Source of the DNA: Panagrolaimus kolymaensis
Taxonomy: Eukaryota; Nematoda; Chromadorea; Rhabditida; Panagrolaimidae
Reading direction: 5' to 3'
Assembly (NCBI GenBank): GCA_028622995.1
Contig: JAJQJQ010000039.1
Coordinates: 2,418,001 to 2,482,000, forward strand
Length of the DNA: 64,000 nucleotides
Shown: piece after piece, positions 22,987-36,331 of the stretch
How the letters are laid out: every line of letters starts with the position of its first letter
Numbering within the stretch: the stretch's first letter is position 1
The notes under the pieces: model-generated
The model's database searches: none
What the model was told of the DNA's origin: nothing
Seen by the model: only the letters and a program-made list of their open reading frames with translations
Program-made: the position numbers and the translations under genes

Positions 22987-23462
22987 ATATTTATAATAGT
23001 TAACGAAGAAAGCAAAACAATGGCACCACCAATGCCGCCGCCATGGAACATGGGTGTGTAAACAAACAGGAATCAGCTCTTTTTTTTGTAGCTTCAAAAA
23101 AAGAAGCCATGAGTATTTGTCTTAAAAAATTTATCTAAAATTAAAGGGATTTCACGCTGCTTTAATTTTTTCTTTTATTTTCATCAAACATCGTTGGTCA
23201 CGAACGAATGAGCTGATTTTTATTTTTTAAATGGATTTTTTTTGTATATCGCGCCCAATCAAACAAAAGAAAAACCAAGCAAGAAAAGTCGATGATGAAG
23301 GATTAGAAAAAGCAGGTGTATTTAATGAATGAAATTTAAAAAAATATGACAAATATTGAATCAAAGATTTTTGTGGTGAATTATTATTTTTGCAATATTA
23401 TTGCGCCTTTTGTAAAATTTAATGCTACTACACCATCTTTGTTTTCGGAGTTGAATATTTTG

Positions 23463-26400
23463 ATGAGAAAGCGAAAAGTTTTCCGATTTTTTAGTCTCGC
23501 ATTTTTTCTTTTAATTTCATGGAATGGTTATTTAACTTATCATAATATGGCTTTTAAAACTACTTCATATCAAAATAATTTTAATAATAATTTTAATAAT
23601 AATAATAATAGTAACGATATCCCTGAATTTATACTGTAAGTTTTTATTATTCAAATTTTTTACCTTTTACAAAAAACAATTTTTATTCCAGACCGTATGC
23701 AGAGATAGATCGCGAATACTGTACATTTCCAAATGTCTTCAAAGGCAATGATACCGATGAAGGAAGAATAACTTTAATTTTACATGGAACTTTTGACAAA
23801 ATACATCGAGCAATAATTGATAAACATGTAAGCTCCTGCTTTGATAAAAGCTTTTGATTCCATAAATTGCAACTTTGATGTTTTAGATTCATAATTGGCA
23901 AGCTCCGATTTCCATATCAGTTGTATTTCCACGATACAGCTCACCAAATTCGGGAATTGTACAATGTGTATATAAAATTGTAAGCTTTTTTTAACTTTTA
24001 AACTTTCATATAAAAGACAAAATTTCAGGTTAAAAAAGCCTTTAATGAAGATCATACATGGGCACAGGGTGTGTTAGGGTGTGTTTTGACACACCCTGAC
24101 GTACCGGGGTACCGCTGGGTTTTTTGCCGACGTACCGCTAAAAATTTTAGAAATTTTGAAAAATGCTTGTTTTGCTAGCAAAAAAAGTTTCTTTTCCGAA
24201 AAAACTGAAAATTTATTTAAATTTAAAAAATTACAAAATTTATTTTGTTAACTTTGAGCATCTTTTTTTATTAGTATGTTACTAAAAATGCAGCAAAAAT
24301 CTTTTTTTGAACTAATATTTTCCGATATTTTCTATTATTTGTCGTTTTCGTTTTTTGATAAAAACAAAAAAATCGCCGGTTCTTTTTCTCAACGAAATTA
24401 AAGAAAATATTTTACTTTCCACTTTTTTACATAGAATTTTTTATTTTTTTTTCAGAAGTAAAAGTACGCTCAATCCTTCATTATTGCCTTAAAATTCATA
24501 ATTTTTACGAATCAAATTTTTGTAATAAATACTTTTTTGAAGACCCCTTTTTTATTCGAAGATTAGAGAGTCAAAGTGAAGCAAGCATATACTCTTCTCC
24601 AAAAAGCAATAATTTTTCTTTTATTTTTTTCTTTACTTAAGAAAATTTGTCACTTATTTTTTCCTCTTCATTCATAGCAAAAATAAGAAAAAAACAGTGA
24701 ATTATTTTCCTTTCTTTCTTCTAAGATTTATTTCAATCGATTATTTAAAATGATTAAAAATAAAGAAAAAAAACTAAATTAAGATCACTCCTTATTTTTT
24801 TTGGATCTCCATGAGCATCAAGGTGAGCATATTTAAAAACATTAAGCTTTGCATTAAATAATTTGTCATTTATATTAATTTTTAATTATATTAAAGAATT
24901 AGGATGGATTGAAGAGTCATCATTTGTGTTTTGCCTTCCTTTTGTAAAAAATTCGATCATTGTCATCTCTCTCTTACCATCTCCGAAATAACTAAGCATG
25001 CTATCGCCAAATTTCAAATCAAAATTAGCTTTATTACCAATAACAAAATATTGTTCTTTATTATTATTTTTTTTCAAATTACCATAAAATCATTTTTAAA
25101 TAAATCAGCTGTAAGCAAAATTGCGGGGCCATTAATGGCTTTGTATTTTTCGGTTGCAATTTAAAAAGCATAATTGTGTAAGAATCATCATTTTTACATT
25201 GCAATTTGCAACCTTAAAATTTTAACCTTAAATTTAATTCATAGTTTAAGCTTACAAACTAAGTCTCTAATTTATTATCTGTCCGGCTAGCAAGGAATAG
25301 AACGGCTATTAAGTTCAGTAAGTAAAAGCATACAAGCATTAAAAGAATAAAATAGTAAAAATTTAATTTTAATGCTATCATATTCTTTTTGACAAGAAAA
25401 CTTTAATATAATATTAAAAACCAAAAACGTGGAAAACAATCGGACATTGCTTTTAACGATATGCGCAATATTACAAAGCTTTATAGAACTTTGTTAAACT
25501 TTGTTAAAGTTTGTAGAACTTTGTTAAACTTTGGTAAAGTTTGTAGAACTTTGTTAAACTTTGGTAAAGTTTGTAGAACTTTGTTAAACTTCGTTACACT
25601 TCGTAACGCTTTGTTAAATTTCTTGAGGTACCGCTAGAAAAAAAATCTCGACACACCCACTTGCCCATGTATGAAGATGACCTCATTTCAAATTATTTAT
25701 CTGTTCATTTTATTATTCCTAAAGCGGATATTTGTCAACCCATTATGGCGGATCCACTTCCAAGTGACGAACAATGTGAGTCGCTGAAAGAACAAGAAAA
25801 ACAATTACTTGAACATTTAAACCCGAATGTCAAAATAGAAAGAGAAGTAATGAACATGGCAGAATATCCAATAAATTTTGCTAGAAATTTTGCAAGAAAA
25901 GTAAGTTTGTCTTTTTATTAAAGCAATTTATGGTTAAAACTTTCAGCAAGCTACAACAAAATATATCCTTATCGCAGATTTTGATCATATGTTTTCTGAA
26001 AAATTTGAATCTAAAATGCGAGAACTTGCTGATCGAACATTGACTAAAGACAACAAAAAAGTTTTGGTTTATCGCATATTTGAAATTGATGAAAAGGCAA
26101 AATGGCCTAAAACTAAAAATGATTTAAAAAATTTAATTTCAAAAAAAGTAGCGATGGAATTTCATGGAAATTTTAGTGTTGCTCATAAAATCCCTCATTT
26201 CTCAAGGTGGCTTGAACACGAAGAAGATGAAAATTCGACGGAGATACAATATTACCATAAGTAAGCAGCTTTGTTAGAAAAAATTATTAACATTGAGAAT
26301 GCAATTTTTTTAAAGGTTTATGAAATTTGAATGGGAGCCACAATTTGTTTCACGAACAGATATTCCATTTCATGATGAAACTTTTGGTTATCCATTGCGA

Positions 26401-26679
26401 GACAACACCGTGTTGGTAAGCTATAGCCACTTGCATAACTAATATACCTCATCGAAATTTCAGAGATGGGAACTTTGTCGTGCTGGTTATCGCTTTGCCG
26501 TAGTTTATGATGTATTTATGTTTCATCCAGGAATTAAAACGATTGAATATCGACGAAAACATGATAGAGTGAGAGGAAAAATTGTTAAATATAAATGGAA
26601 AACCCTTGATGATTTTCGTATTCGAATGAATCAAACATATCCTAAAACATATTGGAAATGTCCAAAGTTTTTCTTTTAA
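23463..26679 (+). CDS. GT49-type glycosyltransferase, duplicated copy with the same insertion
   Basis: Second copy: exons 23463-23635, 23692-23827, 23887-23979, 24029-24052, 25679-25900, 25947-26260, 26316-26415 and 26464-26679. It carries the identical insertion at the identical site, so the insertion predates the duplication. No intact, uninterrupted allele is present in the window. Confidence 0.8.
24053..25670. mobile_element. hAT-like insertion, duplicated copy
   Basis: Same element at the same place in the second unit, flanked by the same ATGAAGAT octamers (24045-24052, 25671-25678). Confidence 0.78.
25483..25622. repeat. 30-bp minisatellite, duplicated copy
   Basis: Same array within the second copy of the insertion element. 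Confidence 0.9.
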
Positions 26680-28558
26680 TAAAAAATAAAATAATAAATT
26701 GTTTACAAGAAAAATTCAAAACATGTGTTTGATTTTTACGAATAAAACAAAAACTTCAAATATTTGGAAAATGAAAGCTCTGGTTGTTACTAAAAGCAGG
26801 TGCGTTCGCAGATCATATCCAAGTTGTTAAAGACAAGTCCATCCGAGAATATTTACAAAACAACTGATCTTATTCTTTTCAAGGATAACAAAGAGATAAA
26901 GAAAGAGGCATACAGCAACACGCTCACCCAATTGTGAAATTCCAAATCATATGTTTTCAATAAAAATTTAATTACCATATTTGTAAAATATAAACATTAC
27001 ATAACTTTTACAAACTCCAAAACAACATATTTTGCTATCATTTTTTTCTGAATATTTAATTGCAGGCTGGCCTTATTGTTGCTTCTTTTCTTTTGAGTTA
27101 TAAAAGTATAAAAATGTGACAGAGCTCAAATTTCCTATGCAAAAATGATGCTTCTTTTAAAATTTAAATTATTTTTAATGCGTTTAAATGAGGCTTTCAT
27201 TAGATTCATTCCATGATAAATGGAAAGTTACGTTCAAAGCGACGAAGAAAAAAAAATGTTTTTCTAATTCCTTTAAAATGAATCTCATTTCTTATTGCAA
27301 ACTTGCAAAATTTCAGCGATTCTTTTTTATTTTTAATCAAAAAAGCACCTTTAAAAGAAAAAAAACTCCCAACTAAAATTTTTCATTCATTTTGTTTTTG
27401 AACTTTTTTGGGACCACCTCCGCGAAAGACTTTCTAAAAAGTTTTTTTAGTAGCTAGTACTTTGAGTCTTTTCTTTAAAAACAAATTTTAAAAAAGGTTC
27501 AAAATTTGGTTATTTTACTTTAAAAAATTTGACCTTCGATTAATCATTTTATTTATGATGTTTGTTTTTATTTATGAATAAAATTTTGACCTTGTTTTCT
27601 TATTCATTCAAAAAGCTTGTTTATATATTTTTTTAATCGTAATAGAATTTGTTTTATTTTTTTACTATTTACTTTACATATTTAAGCAAACTAAAACAAA
27701 AACATCAAATTTGTTTATTTTTAAAAGATCTCCTCCTTTTATGACGAAGAAATTATAAAAGTTGAACTTTTGCTTTTCCAAAAATAATAGAAGCACAAAA
27801 AAAAGAGGAGATTACTGTAAATAAATTTTTATTAATTTCTATGATCAAAAGCTTTTGAAGGACTAAATACGTATTTTTAATTCTTAGGTTTAAACAAAAT
27901 ATTAGATAAAATAGTTTTCATTTTAATTCAAATGGGAAGCGCATAATTTTATAAACGATGATATAAGTTTCGGGAGTTGCTAGGCGCTTCTTGTATCCGT
28001 TTATCAAATATTCCAAAAAGTTGTTTTAAAAAAATAAAAACAAAATAATAAAATTATTTTCTGAATAATTTTCCTTCAATTTTGATTTTATCAAATTAGC
28101 CCTTTTTTTTATTCCGACTATACTTGGACAAGATTAAAACCTTATAAAAAGCATTTTTTTCTAGGAATTTACTACGGTTACACCTTTGTTTTTCTTTGGT
28201 CTAAAAATACATTCATATTTACTCACCAACATCATTTTCCAAAAATTCTCATATTTTCATTGAACTGTTTTCCTTCTTTCTTTTTTTTCTTGAACCATTT
28301 ATGTCTTTTATCTTTTATTTTTAAACCCCCAACAAAGGCATATTATATTTTTTCTTGGAATCATTATTTTGAGATAAATAATTTTTATTTTGCGTTCTCA
28401 ATGAACCCATTCTTCGCTCGCTGCTGTTGTTTTTCTTGTTTATTTTTTTTAAGATGCCAGCAAAGTTGTGTTTGGGAGAAAATAAATAGTTTTTTTTTCT
28501 CGAGACAACGAAGACGACACTTTTCTTGTTAAATGACTTAACCGTCGACGAAAAAGGG

Positions 28559-28574
28559 TATAAAAATGACGTCG
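28559..28574 (+). promoter_or_regulatory. TATA box next to a CRE-like site
   Basis: TATAAAA (28559-28565) is followed one base later by TGACGTCG (28567-28574), seven of eight matches to a CRE. The block around it (28500-28620) is less AT-rich than the neighbourhood. No downstream gene start was recognised, so the promoter reading is tentative. Confidence 0.3.
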
Positions 28575-31500
28575 AATTGCTCACAGCGTTGGACATTTTT
28601 CCTTCGCGAAAACTTTTTACACCGGGTTTAAGAAGTTTTGTTTTTTTCTTTTAAAAAAAGCAATTTGACTCTTTTTCTTGCTAATGCAAAAAATAGTTTT
28701 AATTTAATGTTTTTTAAAAAATGAAAAGCCTCGAGACTTTTTTCGTGAAATTTTGTGAGAACATATACCAATTTCTTTTAGTTAATGAAGGGATCATCAG
28801 CCAATTTTGCGTGTTACAATGTAATCCTTTTTGTTTCATATTTTTTTGCTTTTAAAAAAAATGTTAGAGACTAGCAAAAAAAATTTAAGCAACCATATTA
28901 TTTTTTTTCCTTCGAGTTTTTACAAAATACTATCACCATTTTTTACGCTAAAAAGGCAAGATGTTTATGCCAATTTTATTTTATTTTCTTGAATATTTTT
29001 TTTGCCATTTTTTGAAAGTTTAAAACCAGCTTTATCTCTAAGCTTCGATGTAATCCCACGCCCGCCCGAATTTTATTTTTTTAATGTAAACTTTCCATTT
29101 ATCATCAGAGCTTTAATTTTTTATGCAAAGGCGGACGGAGATGGCACTCCTTTTATTTTTTCAGTTAAAAAAAATAAAACGTAACTGAAACGTTTTATTT
29201 TATTTTATAAGCTTACTCCCTATTTTCCTCCTTCACATGAAAGAGTCTATTAAGTTTTTTTTCCATTTTATTTTGACTTTGTCTTTTGTTTTTTTATCCC
29301 TTTAAAGTTTTTTCGAAAAATGATACTCTTTTAGAACTTTTTTTCATTGAAAAAAAAGAAGAAGAAAACTTCGAAAACAGAAGTTTCATTTCATTTGAAA
29401 CCCAATGAACCAAGAATTTTTTATTTTATTTTAACTTTTACTCTCAAAATATTACATTTCATGAAAGAAAAGTTTGTAGAAATCCCCTTTTCTCCACATT
29501 TTTTTTGAAGAAAAAAAGAAAGATAAAGACTTGTTAATCACGTAGAGAAAACGGACTCATGTCAACATTCTTGAAGGTCTATATGCATGTATTTTTGGAA
29601 GGCAAAAAAAACAACACTAATTTGTTTTTATTTTATTTTATTTTATTTTGGTTTTCTAATTAGCTCATGGAAGTCTTAAGGCTTTTGCTTTCTTCTTGAA
29701 GAAGCTCTTAATTGCATCCTCCATTTTATTTTTTTTGCTACGACCTTTTTGAAATATTTTTTTTTACAAAAAAAGAAAAAACATTTAATTCAAAATTTAA
29801 TTTTTTATTTTTATTAATCCTTGTTTGATTTGATATTATTAAAATTATAATATTTTGTAATAATTTTTGTTAAACCATCGCTTCAGAAATGCTTCTTTTT
29901 AAAATATTCTTTATTTCATCCGCTTTTTTCGCTACATAGTTTTTTGTTGGTTGTGTTTTTGAGTGGAAAATTTCTTCTTTTTTTTTTATGTTTATTAATG
30001 GATCATTTTAATTTTATCCTTGCGCTTCTGCTTCTGGCATAATACATTCTGAAATTTGTCAAAAATAAAAAAATACATATGAAGAAAAGAGAGAAGCACT
30101 TGACTAAAAGGTGTTTCGCTCCAGGAAGTTTTTAAAAACAAACCAAATATTGGAAAATTGGGAATATAGCTAAGTTTAGTTCTAGGAAATTCTTCAGGAA
30201 ATAGTTAATTTTTACAATATGATTTGAAATGGGCGAGTTTACTTTATGAAAAAGCGATATGAAAATTTTATAAGATTTCTCCATTTTCGCATCTAATCCA
30301 GCTTATCCCATCTTTTTACCAGGAACCTTCTTAACTTTAATAAAAAATTACTCATTTTTTGTGACCTTATTTAATAAAAGAACTTTTTTACTATATACTC
30401 AAGCAAGCTTTCATTCATTTAATTGATATCTTTACTACTATAAGATGGTCTATAATATCTAAAGCCATTTGTAAAAAAAAATAATTTCTTTAGACATCAT
30501 TGATCTCTAAGATTCAATGATTATTCCATCTTCGAATGAAAAATATTTGGTAAAGGGAAAGAAAGCTATCGTTTAATTAAAAGGACTTATAACAGATTAT
30601 TTTTATTTACAAAACTTTTTTTTGTATTTTAAATCCATCATTACTATAAAAAAAATTCCTATTAATAAATGTTTTTGAATGAAATTTTTCAAACTTCAAT
30701 TTTTGAATTAACGCATGTTTATGTTTTGTTTTTAGTATGATATAAAAAACCCTTTTAAGGCTCCTGTAATTTATGTTTAGTGCACATGTTTTTATAAACC
30801 CAAGCATTGCTCACTTGCTTAAACCCTCCAATAATAAAAATAATATATTGTACTTTGATTCTTTAAAAGTAATAATAATCTCAAAAATGAAAAATTATTT
30901 TTACAAACCAAAAAGAATCGTATCCATTCTCTCAATTTTTTAAGCTTCTTGAATTTAAGAACTATAGTTTGTTTAGAGATGCTTCAGTTCAACTGACCAA
31001 ATAAATTTTTCTCTTCTTCTTTTTCAAGCATTAAATAAGCTCTTGTTTTTTTTGCTAACAAAAATAACATCAATTTTAAACTTAACTTCAAAGAGAGAAA
31101 AAAAAGTTTAGACATTTTTAAAGGATTAAAAACAAATTTATATTAGGCGGCTTTGTATGTTTTTTTTTCAAAAAAAGAAGAGGGGTTGTTGACTTTTTGT
31201 TGTTTTGCAAACTTTGTTAGAGAGGAACGGATATGTATACTCTAAAAAATCAAGCATTTGTTTTTTTAAAAGATCTCTGTTGTTTGAAAATTTATTTAAA
31301 GTTAACTTTTTCTTCAAATTTTTTTCAAGCCTGCATTTTTTAATGCTTTTTGACTACTGACTTTTTTATTTTCTAAAACTTTTTATAAACAATTTCCCAC
31401 GATAGGCTTTATAAGATTTTTTAAAATAAAAGACGCGGAAGTTGAAGCTTTGAATTTTTTCAATTTCGTTGAAACTATTATCGTCTGTTTTTTGGTTTTG

Positions 31501-31969
31501 TTTTTTCCTGTTTAATGGCATCTTCTTTTATTACCGTAATTCACTAGAAAACACTAAACTTTGTGTTATGATCATTTCAAAAAAATATTATTTTATCCCT
31601 TCAACAACGATAAAAACACGCGTTATTTTTAAAATGTTTTTTGCCCTTTTAAAATCTAAATACTTGTCTCAAAAAAAATTACTCGTATAATAATTGCCTT
31701 TAACGAAGAAGTCGAGGAGCAAAATAAAAATGAGGTGTCAATTCGCAGTAATTATACACATACGATGGGGGAATTTTTCGCTTATTTGCCAGCTTGAGGA
31801 AGTCATCAACCAATCGAGTAGGAGGATTCCCTCGAGAGAAAAAAAACTTTGATTGACGAAAAGGAAGAAAAAAAACTTTTTAAAAGTTTATAATAAAATG
31901 AGCATAAAAAAATATATTTTTGTGATTTTATAAATTATGTCCATTTTTTGGTTTTAAAATAGCCGTTTA

Positions 31970-32095
31970 ATGCAAAACAAAGTGACTACAAGCTCTTTGC
32001 CCTTCTTCATTCTTCTCCTTGCTCTAGCGGCGTGCCATGCGAGTTCAATAAAAAATAATAATTTAATAAAAGAAAAACATATAATCTGGTCATAA
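31970..32095 (+). CDS. Candidate small secreted peptide (41 aa)
   Basis: A short frame starts MQNKVTTSSLPFFILLLALA and continues with ACHASS, a textbook signal peptide with a likely cleavage after CHA. The remaining 15 residues are polar. The signal-peptide part is markedly less AT-rich than its surroundings. It may be the first exon of a longer secreted or neuropeptide gene, with a weak donor at gttcaa just after the cleavage site, but no second exon was identified. It could also be chance. Confidence 0.35.
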   Translation: MQNKVTTSSLPFFILLLALAACHASSIKNNNLIKEKHIIWS

Positions 32096-33429
32096 ATTTA
32101 ACGGCCTTTTGGTTTTAGCTACTTTTTTTTCAAAAACAAAAATATAAACTCCGAGGAACGCTCCTTCTTGCTTTAATATTGTAAAAAATAAAAAGGGTTT
32201 TTTTTTTAATTTTTAATGGGCACATTTCAAGCTGTAATTTGCTTTCTCACTTCCTTATTGCTGCAATTAAAAAGTTTTTATTACTTGAAGCAGCTTTTTT
32301 TCCATGTTTTATAAGTTTCAACTTCTAATTAAAGCCATTAAAAATTAATTAATACCACCACAAAGTTTACTCTTTTCGTGTGAATATATGAGTCAGGTCC
32401 TCGTGGTGAGGATATTTAAACTGGGTATCTATTGCAAATAAAGGGTTTCATCTTAGAGTTTTTTTGTTAAAAAATCTCCAAAAGTAGCTTTTTAACTTTA
32501 TTTTTTAAATTGAAACACAACATTAATTTTTTTGCTATTAGCCTTGTTACTAGCGATTAACTATGAAGGCCAACATACATCCAGGTCATGATGATTTTTG
32601 ATATCATCCATTTTTTACAATTTTTTTATGATGCGTTAGATTTTTCATTTTGTAGTTATTATAATCAGTCAGCAGCAACTTTACCTTTTTCTTAACAACA
32701 ACAACAATAAAAACATGTTCCTCACATTCCCTCTCATCAATAGCAACTACATAAATGCCAAACGTCATTGTTTAACCAACATTTTTCTGGCTTATATGTA
32801 TCTGTATTTAGCATAGCATCCTATTTAAAATGTTTTTAAATACGTAACTAGACGACTTCTAAACTTTTTATAAATACCACTTTCGATTTTTAGAATAATC
32901 TCCTTCCCTTGTGAGATGAGACATAATCAGTGCTAAACTTTTTGTTGTTAAAGCTTAAATCCCTCAGCTTCGTGTATTCACTCATTTGTTATAATACTTT
33001 TTTATACCTTAAAAAAGTGCCCATTTTTTTATGTTAAAAAGGCGTAATTTCCTTTTCTCTCTGTCTTTTTTTACTGCACATTTCTGTGTTATTCAGTCAT
33101 TAAAAAAAATATATACGTGAGTTAAGCGTGTACGAGCCGAGTACGAGTGAGTTAGTGAGTAGTCAGTCGCATTGTTTTTTTGGGACTCTCTTTATATCTA
33201 TCTATTTTTTTGTTATTTTTGTTGTAAATTCATCATAATTATTTTTTCAATCACGACGACGTTCGATTTTAGAAATAACAATTTATTATTTAATTTTACA
33301 AAAATATGGTTTTATTCAAGTTGTATATTTCGAAATTTACCCTTAAATTTTGATAATAATTTTGAAATTCGAAAGGGAGAAACAATTTTATATTTTGGAA
33401 ATTGTAAAAACGCTGAATTATTTTATAAT

Positions 33430-35720
33430 ATGTCATTCATAAATTCCATAACAACAACAACACCATCATCATTTTTGGATGGTAGTACAGCAAATTTAAC
33501 AGCAAATATTTTAAATTCCATTGAAAATTCCACAAATTCTGGAACTGATTATTATTCAGAATATGATTCACTTCCATCTGAATTACCATTGGCTGGAATG
33601 ACGGAAGAAGAATTTTTTGCTTCTTTACCCGTATTTGATATGTTTCCATTATCATTTCCAACTAATAGTCATGTAATTTTATATGCAATGGTAAGCAATA
33701 ACATTTTTCTTATTAATTAATTAATTTTGATGATGTGATGTTGGCGGCCATTAATGAGACATAACGATGAGGGTTAATAAAAAGAGGAAGTCGATGTTAA
33801 TAATAATTGAAACGAACAAATTTAATTAGGAAAAAATTATTTTTTTAAAGCTTAAAATTAAAAATACAAGAATGAATAATTCGTAGTAACAGCGGTTTAA
33901 AACTGTAAAACACTTATATTTAAAAATGACAGTCGTTATAATACCACCCACCAAAAAAGACAAAAGATCATACTCCGCCTCATTAACTAATGTTTTTATA
34001 AGAATGATGACTTTTAAAAAATACTTTTTTAGCTTTATGCCTTGGTATTTCTTATTGGAGTATGTGGGAATGTTTCGGTAATCACTTTGATACGTCACGT
34101 GCATTCAAGCATTCCAATGGATAATACAATGATATTTGTGATATTTCTTTGTTGCGTGGATCTCGCAAGCATTGTTCCTTTGCCGATGGCAATCGTGGAC
34201 CAACTCCTTGGATTTTGGATGTTTGGAACAGCATTGTGTAAAGTTTATCGAATTTTGGAACATGTTGGAAGGGCACTCTCCACATTTGTATTAGCAGCCA
34301 TGGCATTTGACCGCTATCGCCGTGTTTGTTATCCTCATCAACGAACCAGTCGACGAACAATAATGATGACAATATTAATTTTATCTTCATTAACTTTCAT
34401 GCTTCTTTCACCTTTGCTTATAAAAGCATCAAGCGAAGAAATAGTTCTCAAAGAAGTTCTCCTTGAAAATCCATATCGACTTGCTCGAGTTCGAATCTTC
34501 AAATGCCTTGATCATCTTGAAGGAAGTTCACTCGCCATTTTTGTATTATACATGTTTTTTATTGGTTTCTTTATTCCCGTATGTTTTATAACAATTTTTT
34601 ATGGTTTAATGGTACGTCGATTATTTCTTCGTTCACGATCCATTCCAACTTCTCAATTACCTGTAAATCGGATAGCTGGGTATACGATAGCCATATCAGT
34701 ATTTTTTGTACTTTGTTGGTCGCCATATTGGGTTGCAATGTTATATAATCTTTATCGAACTTTTTATACCATAGATTTGGAACAACATACATCTGAAAAA
34801 TTTATTTATGTCATGTATGGAATTCATGCATTGCCATATGTTAATTCAGCTTCCAATTGGTTACTTTATGGTAAGTTCAAAACGAAATCCAAAGTTTTTA
34901 CAAGCAAACTATTTGACCTTCTTTTTTGCACTATTTTTGGATTAGAAATAGAAATAGCAAAATTTGTTTTTGTTTTTAACTACTAAAAGAAACATTTACA
35001 TATTTTATTCAAATGAGTATCTATTCTTTTTTTATTATGTTTTTGAGATGTTTTGAAGATGAAGCAAGCCATTGCAAAAATAAAAAAACGTAATAAAAAA
35101 ATGACATGTTTTTTTGTTGTTTTGTTTTTGCTTGCTCGCTTTGACGGTATTGTGCCAAAACTATTGCAATTCCATTTTAACCGGAAAAGGCTTAAAGCCT
35201 TTTTTTAAAACTAACTATTTTAAGCTTTAATCAGCCAATAGTCACTCATTTTTTCTTTAAAAATAACGTCAAGTCCCTAAGAGTAATAGCGGAAAGAAAA
35301 TTAAATTTGTTGAAATTACAGTTAATATTATTATTTTAAAACACTCAATACTGTAAATTTAATTCCTTTAAGTACACCTCCTCCTCTGCTTTTTTTTTTA
35401 AAAGAGCAGTGTAAAAATTTTTGATTATAAACAATCAAAAAAATATGTGTATGTATAACAATAAATAAATTATATATTTGTTTATTTATTTATTTGCTTG
35501 TTTTTTTTTTCCAGGTTTATTAAATAGTCAATTAATGAGAAGAGCCCACGCAAATAAACTAAATGGTCAGCGATCGTTTGGAAGAGATGAATCAAGAATA
35601 TTACCTACGATGGTTGTGGCATCCACTTTAAAAACTCCTTTAACTGCCAATAATATTAAAGAAGAAACAAGAGAAGATAGTTCAATCATAGTTCCAAGAA
35701 ATTCTGATTCGCTATTATAA
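33430..35720 (+). CDS. Rhodopsin-family GPCR, neuropeptide-receptor type
   Basis: Three exons (33430-33690, 34033-34870, 35515-35720) give 1305 nt, 434 residues. The first ATG in frame is at 33430; the upstream open frame has no ATG. The extracellular N-terminus of about 85 residues is Ser/Thr/Asn-rich with N-glycosylation sites. Class A hallmarks are all in place: GVCGNVSV in helix 1, Cys156 and Cys245 for the extracellular disulfide, DRY at 180-182, and CWSP at 315-318. Helix 7 ends NSASNWLLYG, so the usual NPxxY has Trp for Pro. The overall pattern (FDRYRRVCYP, short third loop) is closest to worm neuropeptide receptors of the somatostatin/allatostatin-C/opioid-like group; the ligand is unknown. 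A poly(A) signal (35724-35729) follows almost immediately after the stop. Confidence 0.88.
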
Positions 35721-36331
35721 AAAAATAAATTACTATGGATTTTTATTTTACATTCAAGGCAAAGCGTGGTATTTCTCTACACTTACAAGAATCAAAAGCT
35801 TGAATTGTCATTATTGCCAGCAATATATGTGCTATGACTTTGATTGATTCACTAATCGCTTTCATGATTTGGTCGATTGTTTGATTTTAAAAAAACTTGC
35901 TCATAAGAATTTCTTTTTTGTCGTTTAAAATTTTTTTAAATTGTAAATAAAAATCGATATCGAATGCTCTTTCTTCATTGCTTGAAAAAATAAACAAAAG
36001 CATAAAGTTTTAAAACAAAACCAAGCCATTATTTTAAACCATTTATAAGCTTCTTCTTTTTTGCTCTCATCAGCCAACGTCTGTTTCCTGCATTTGACCA
36101 AAAAGTAAACGCGACAACAACAAGAAAAATTTCGCCATTTCCAATCATCTATCATTTTTCTTATCATCATATTCTTTTTAAGGTGATGTAATTAAAAGCT
36201 TCTGTATATATTTTTTTCATTATCAACCCAACAAAAAAGCTTCTTTCTCTCTTTATTTTAGTGGTCAATAAATCACACATTTCATTTTTTGCTGTCGTTT
36301 AATTTATTGCAAAAAAAAAGAAGAAAGTAAA
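35721..36331. other. Gap between GPCR and carboxypeptidase
   Basis: 611 bp that hold the GPCR poly(A) region (AATAAA at 35724-35729) and the presumed carboxypeptidase promoter. No further gene is seen. Confidence 0.5.

Larger units (their letters stand above)
14183..27784. repeat. 13,602-bp tandem duplication unit, copy 2
   Basis: This is the direct repeat of the preceding unit in the same orientation. It ends at ccaaaa (27779-27784), after which single-copy sequence begins with taatagaagc. I saw no substitution in the blocks compared by eye, but a base-by-base alignment was not possible here. Confidence 0.97.
27785..33429. other. Long gene-poor interval upstream of the GPCR
   Basis: Mostly AT-rich sequence with runs such as repeated ttttattttatt at about 29,630-29,650. 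Three less AT-rich patches stand out. A TATA/CRE-like site lies at 28559-28574. At 31700-31830 all frames of one strand and one frame of the other are open, and the minus-strand reading includes RLVDDFLKLANKRKIPPSYV before a stop. A signal-peptide ORF lies at 31970-32095. None can be joined into a convincing gene by eye. Confidence 0.5.

Noticed and set aside
28260..28596. Opposing 90-residue frames in the gene-poor interval
   Set aside because: Phe/Ser/Lys-rich low-complexity translations with no start context, splice partners or recognisable motifs.
33172..33429. N-terminal extension of the GPCR
   Set aside because: The open frame upstream of 33430 begins at TTG and contains no ATG in frame; it is most likely 5' UTR.
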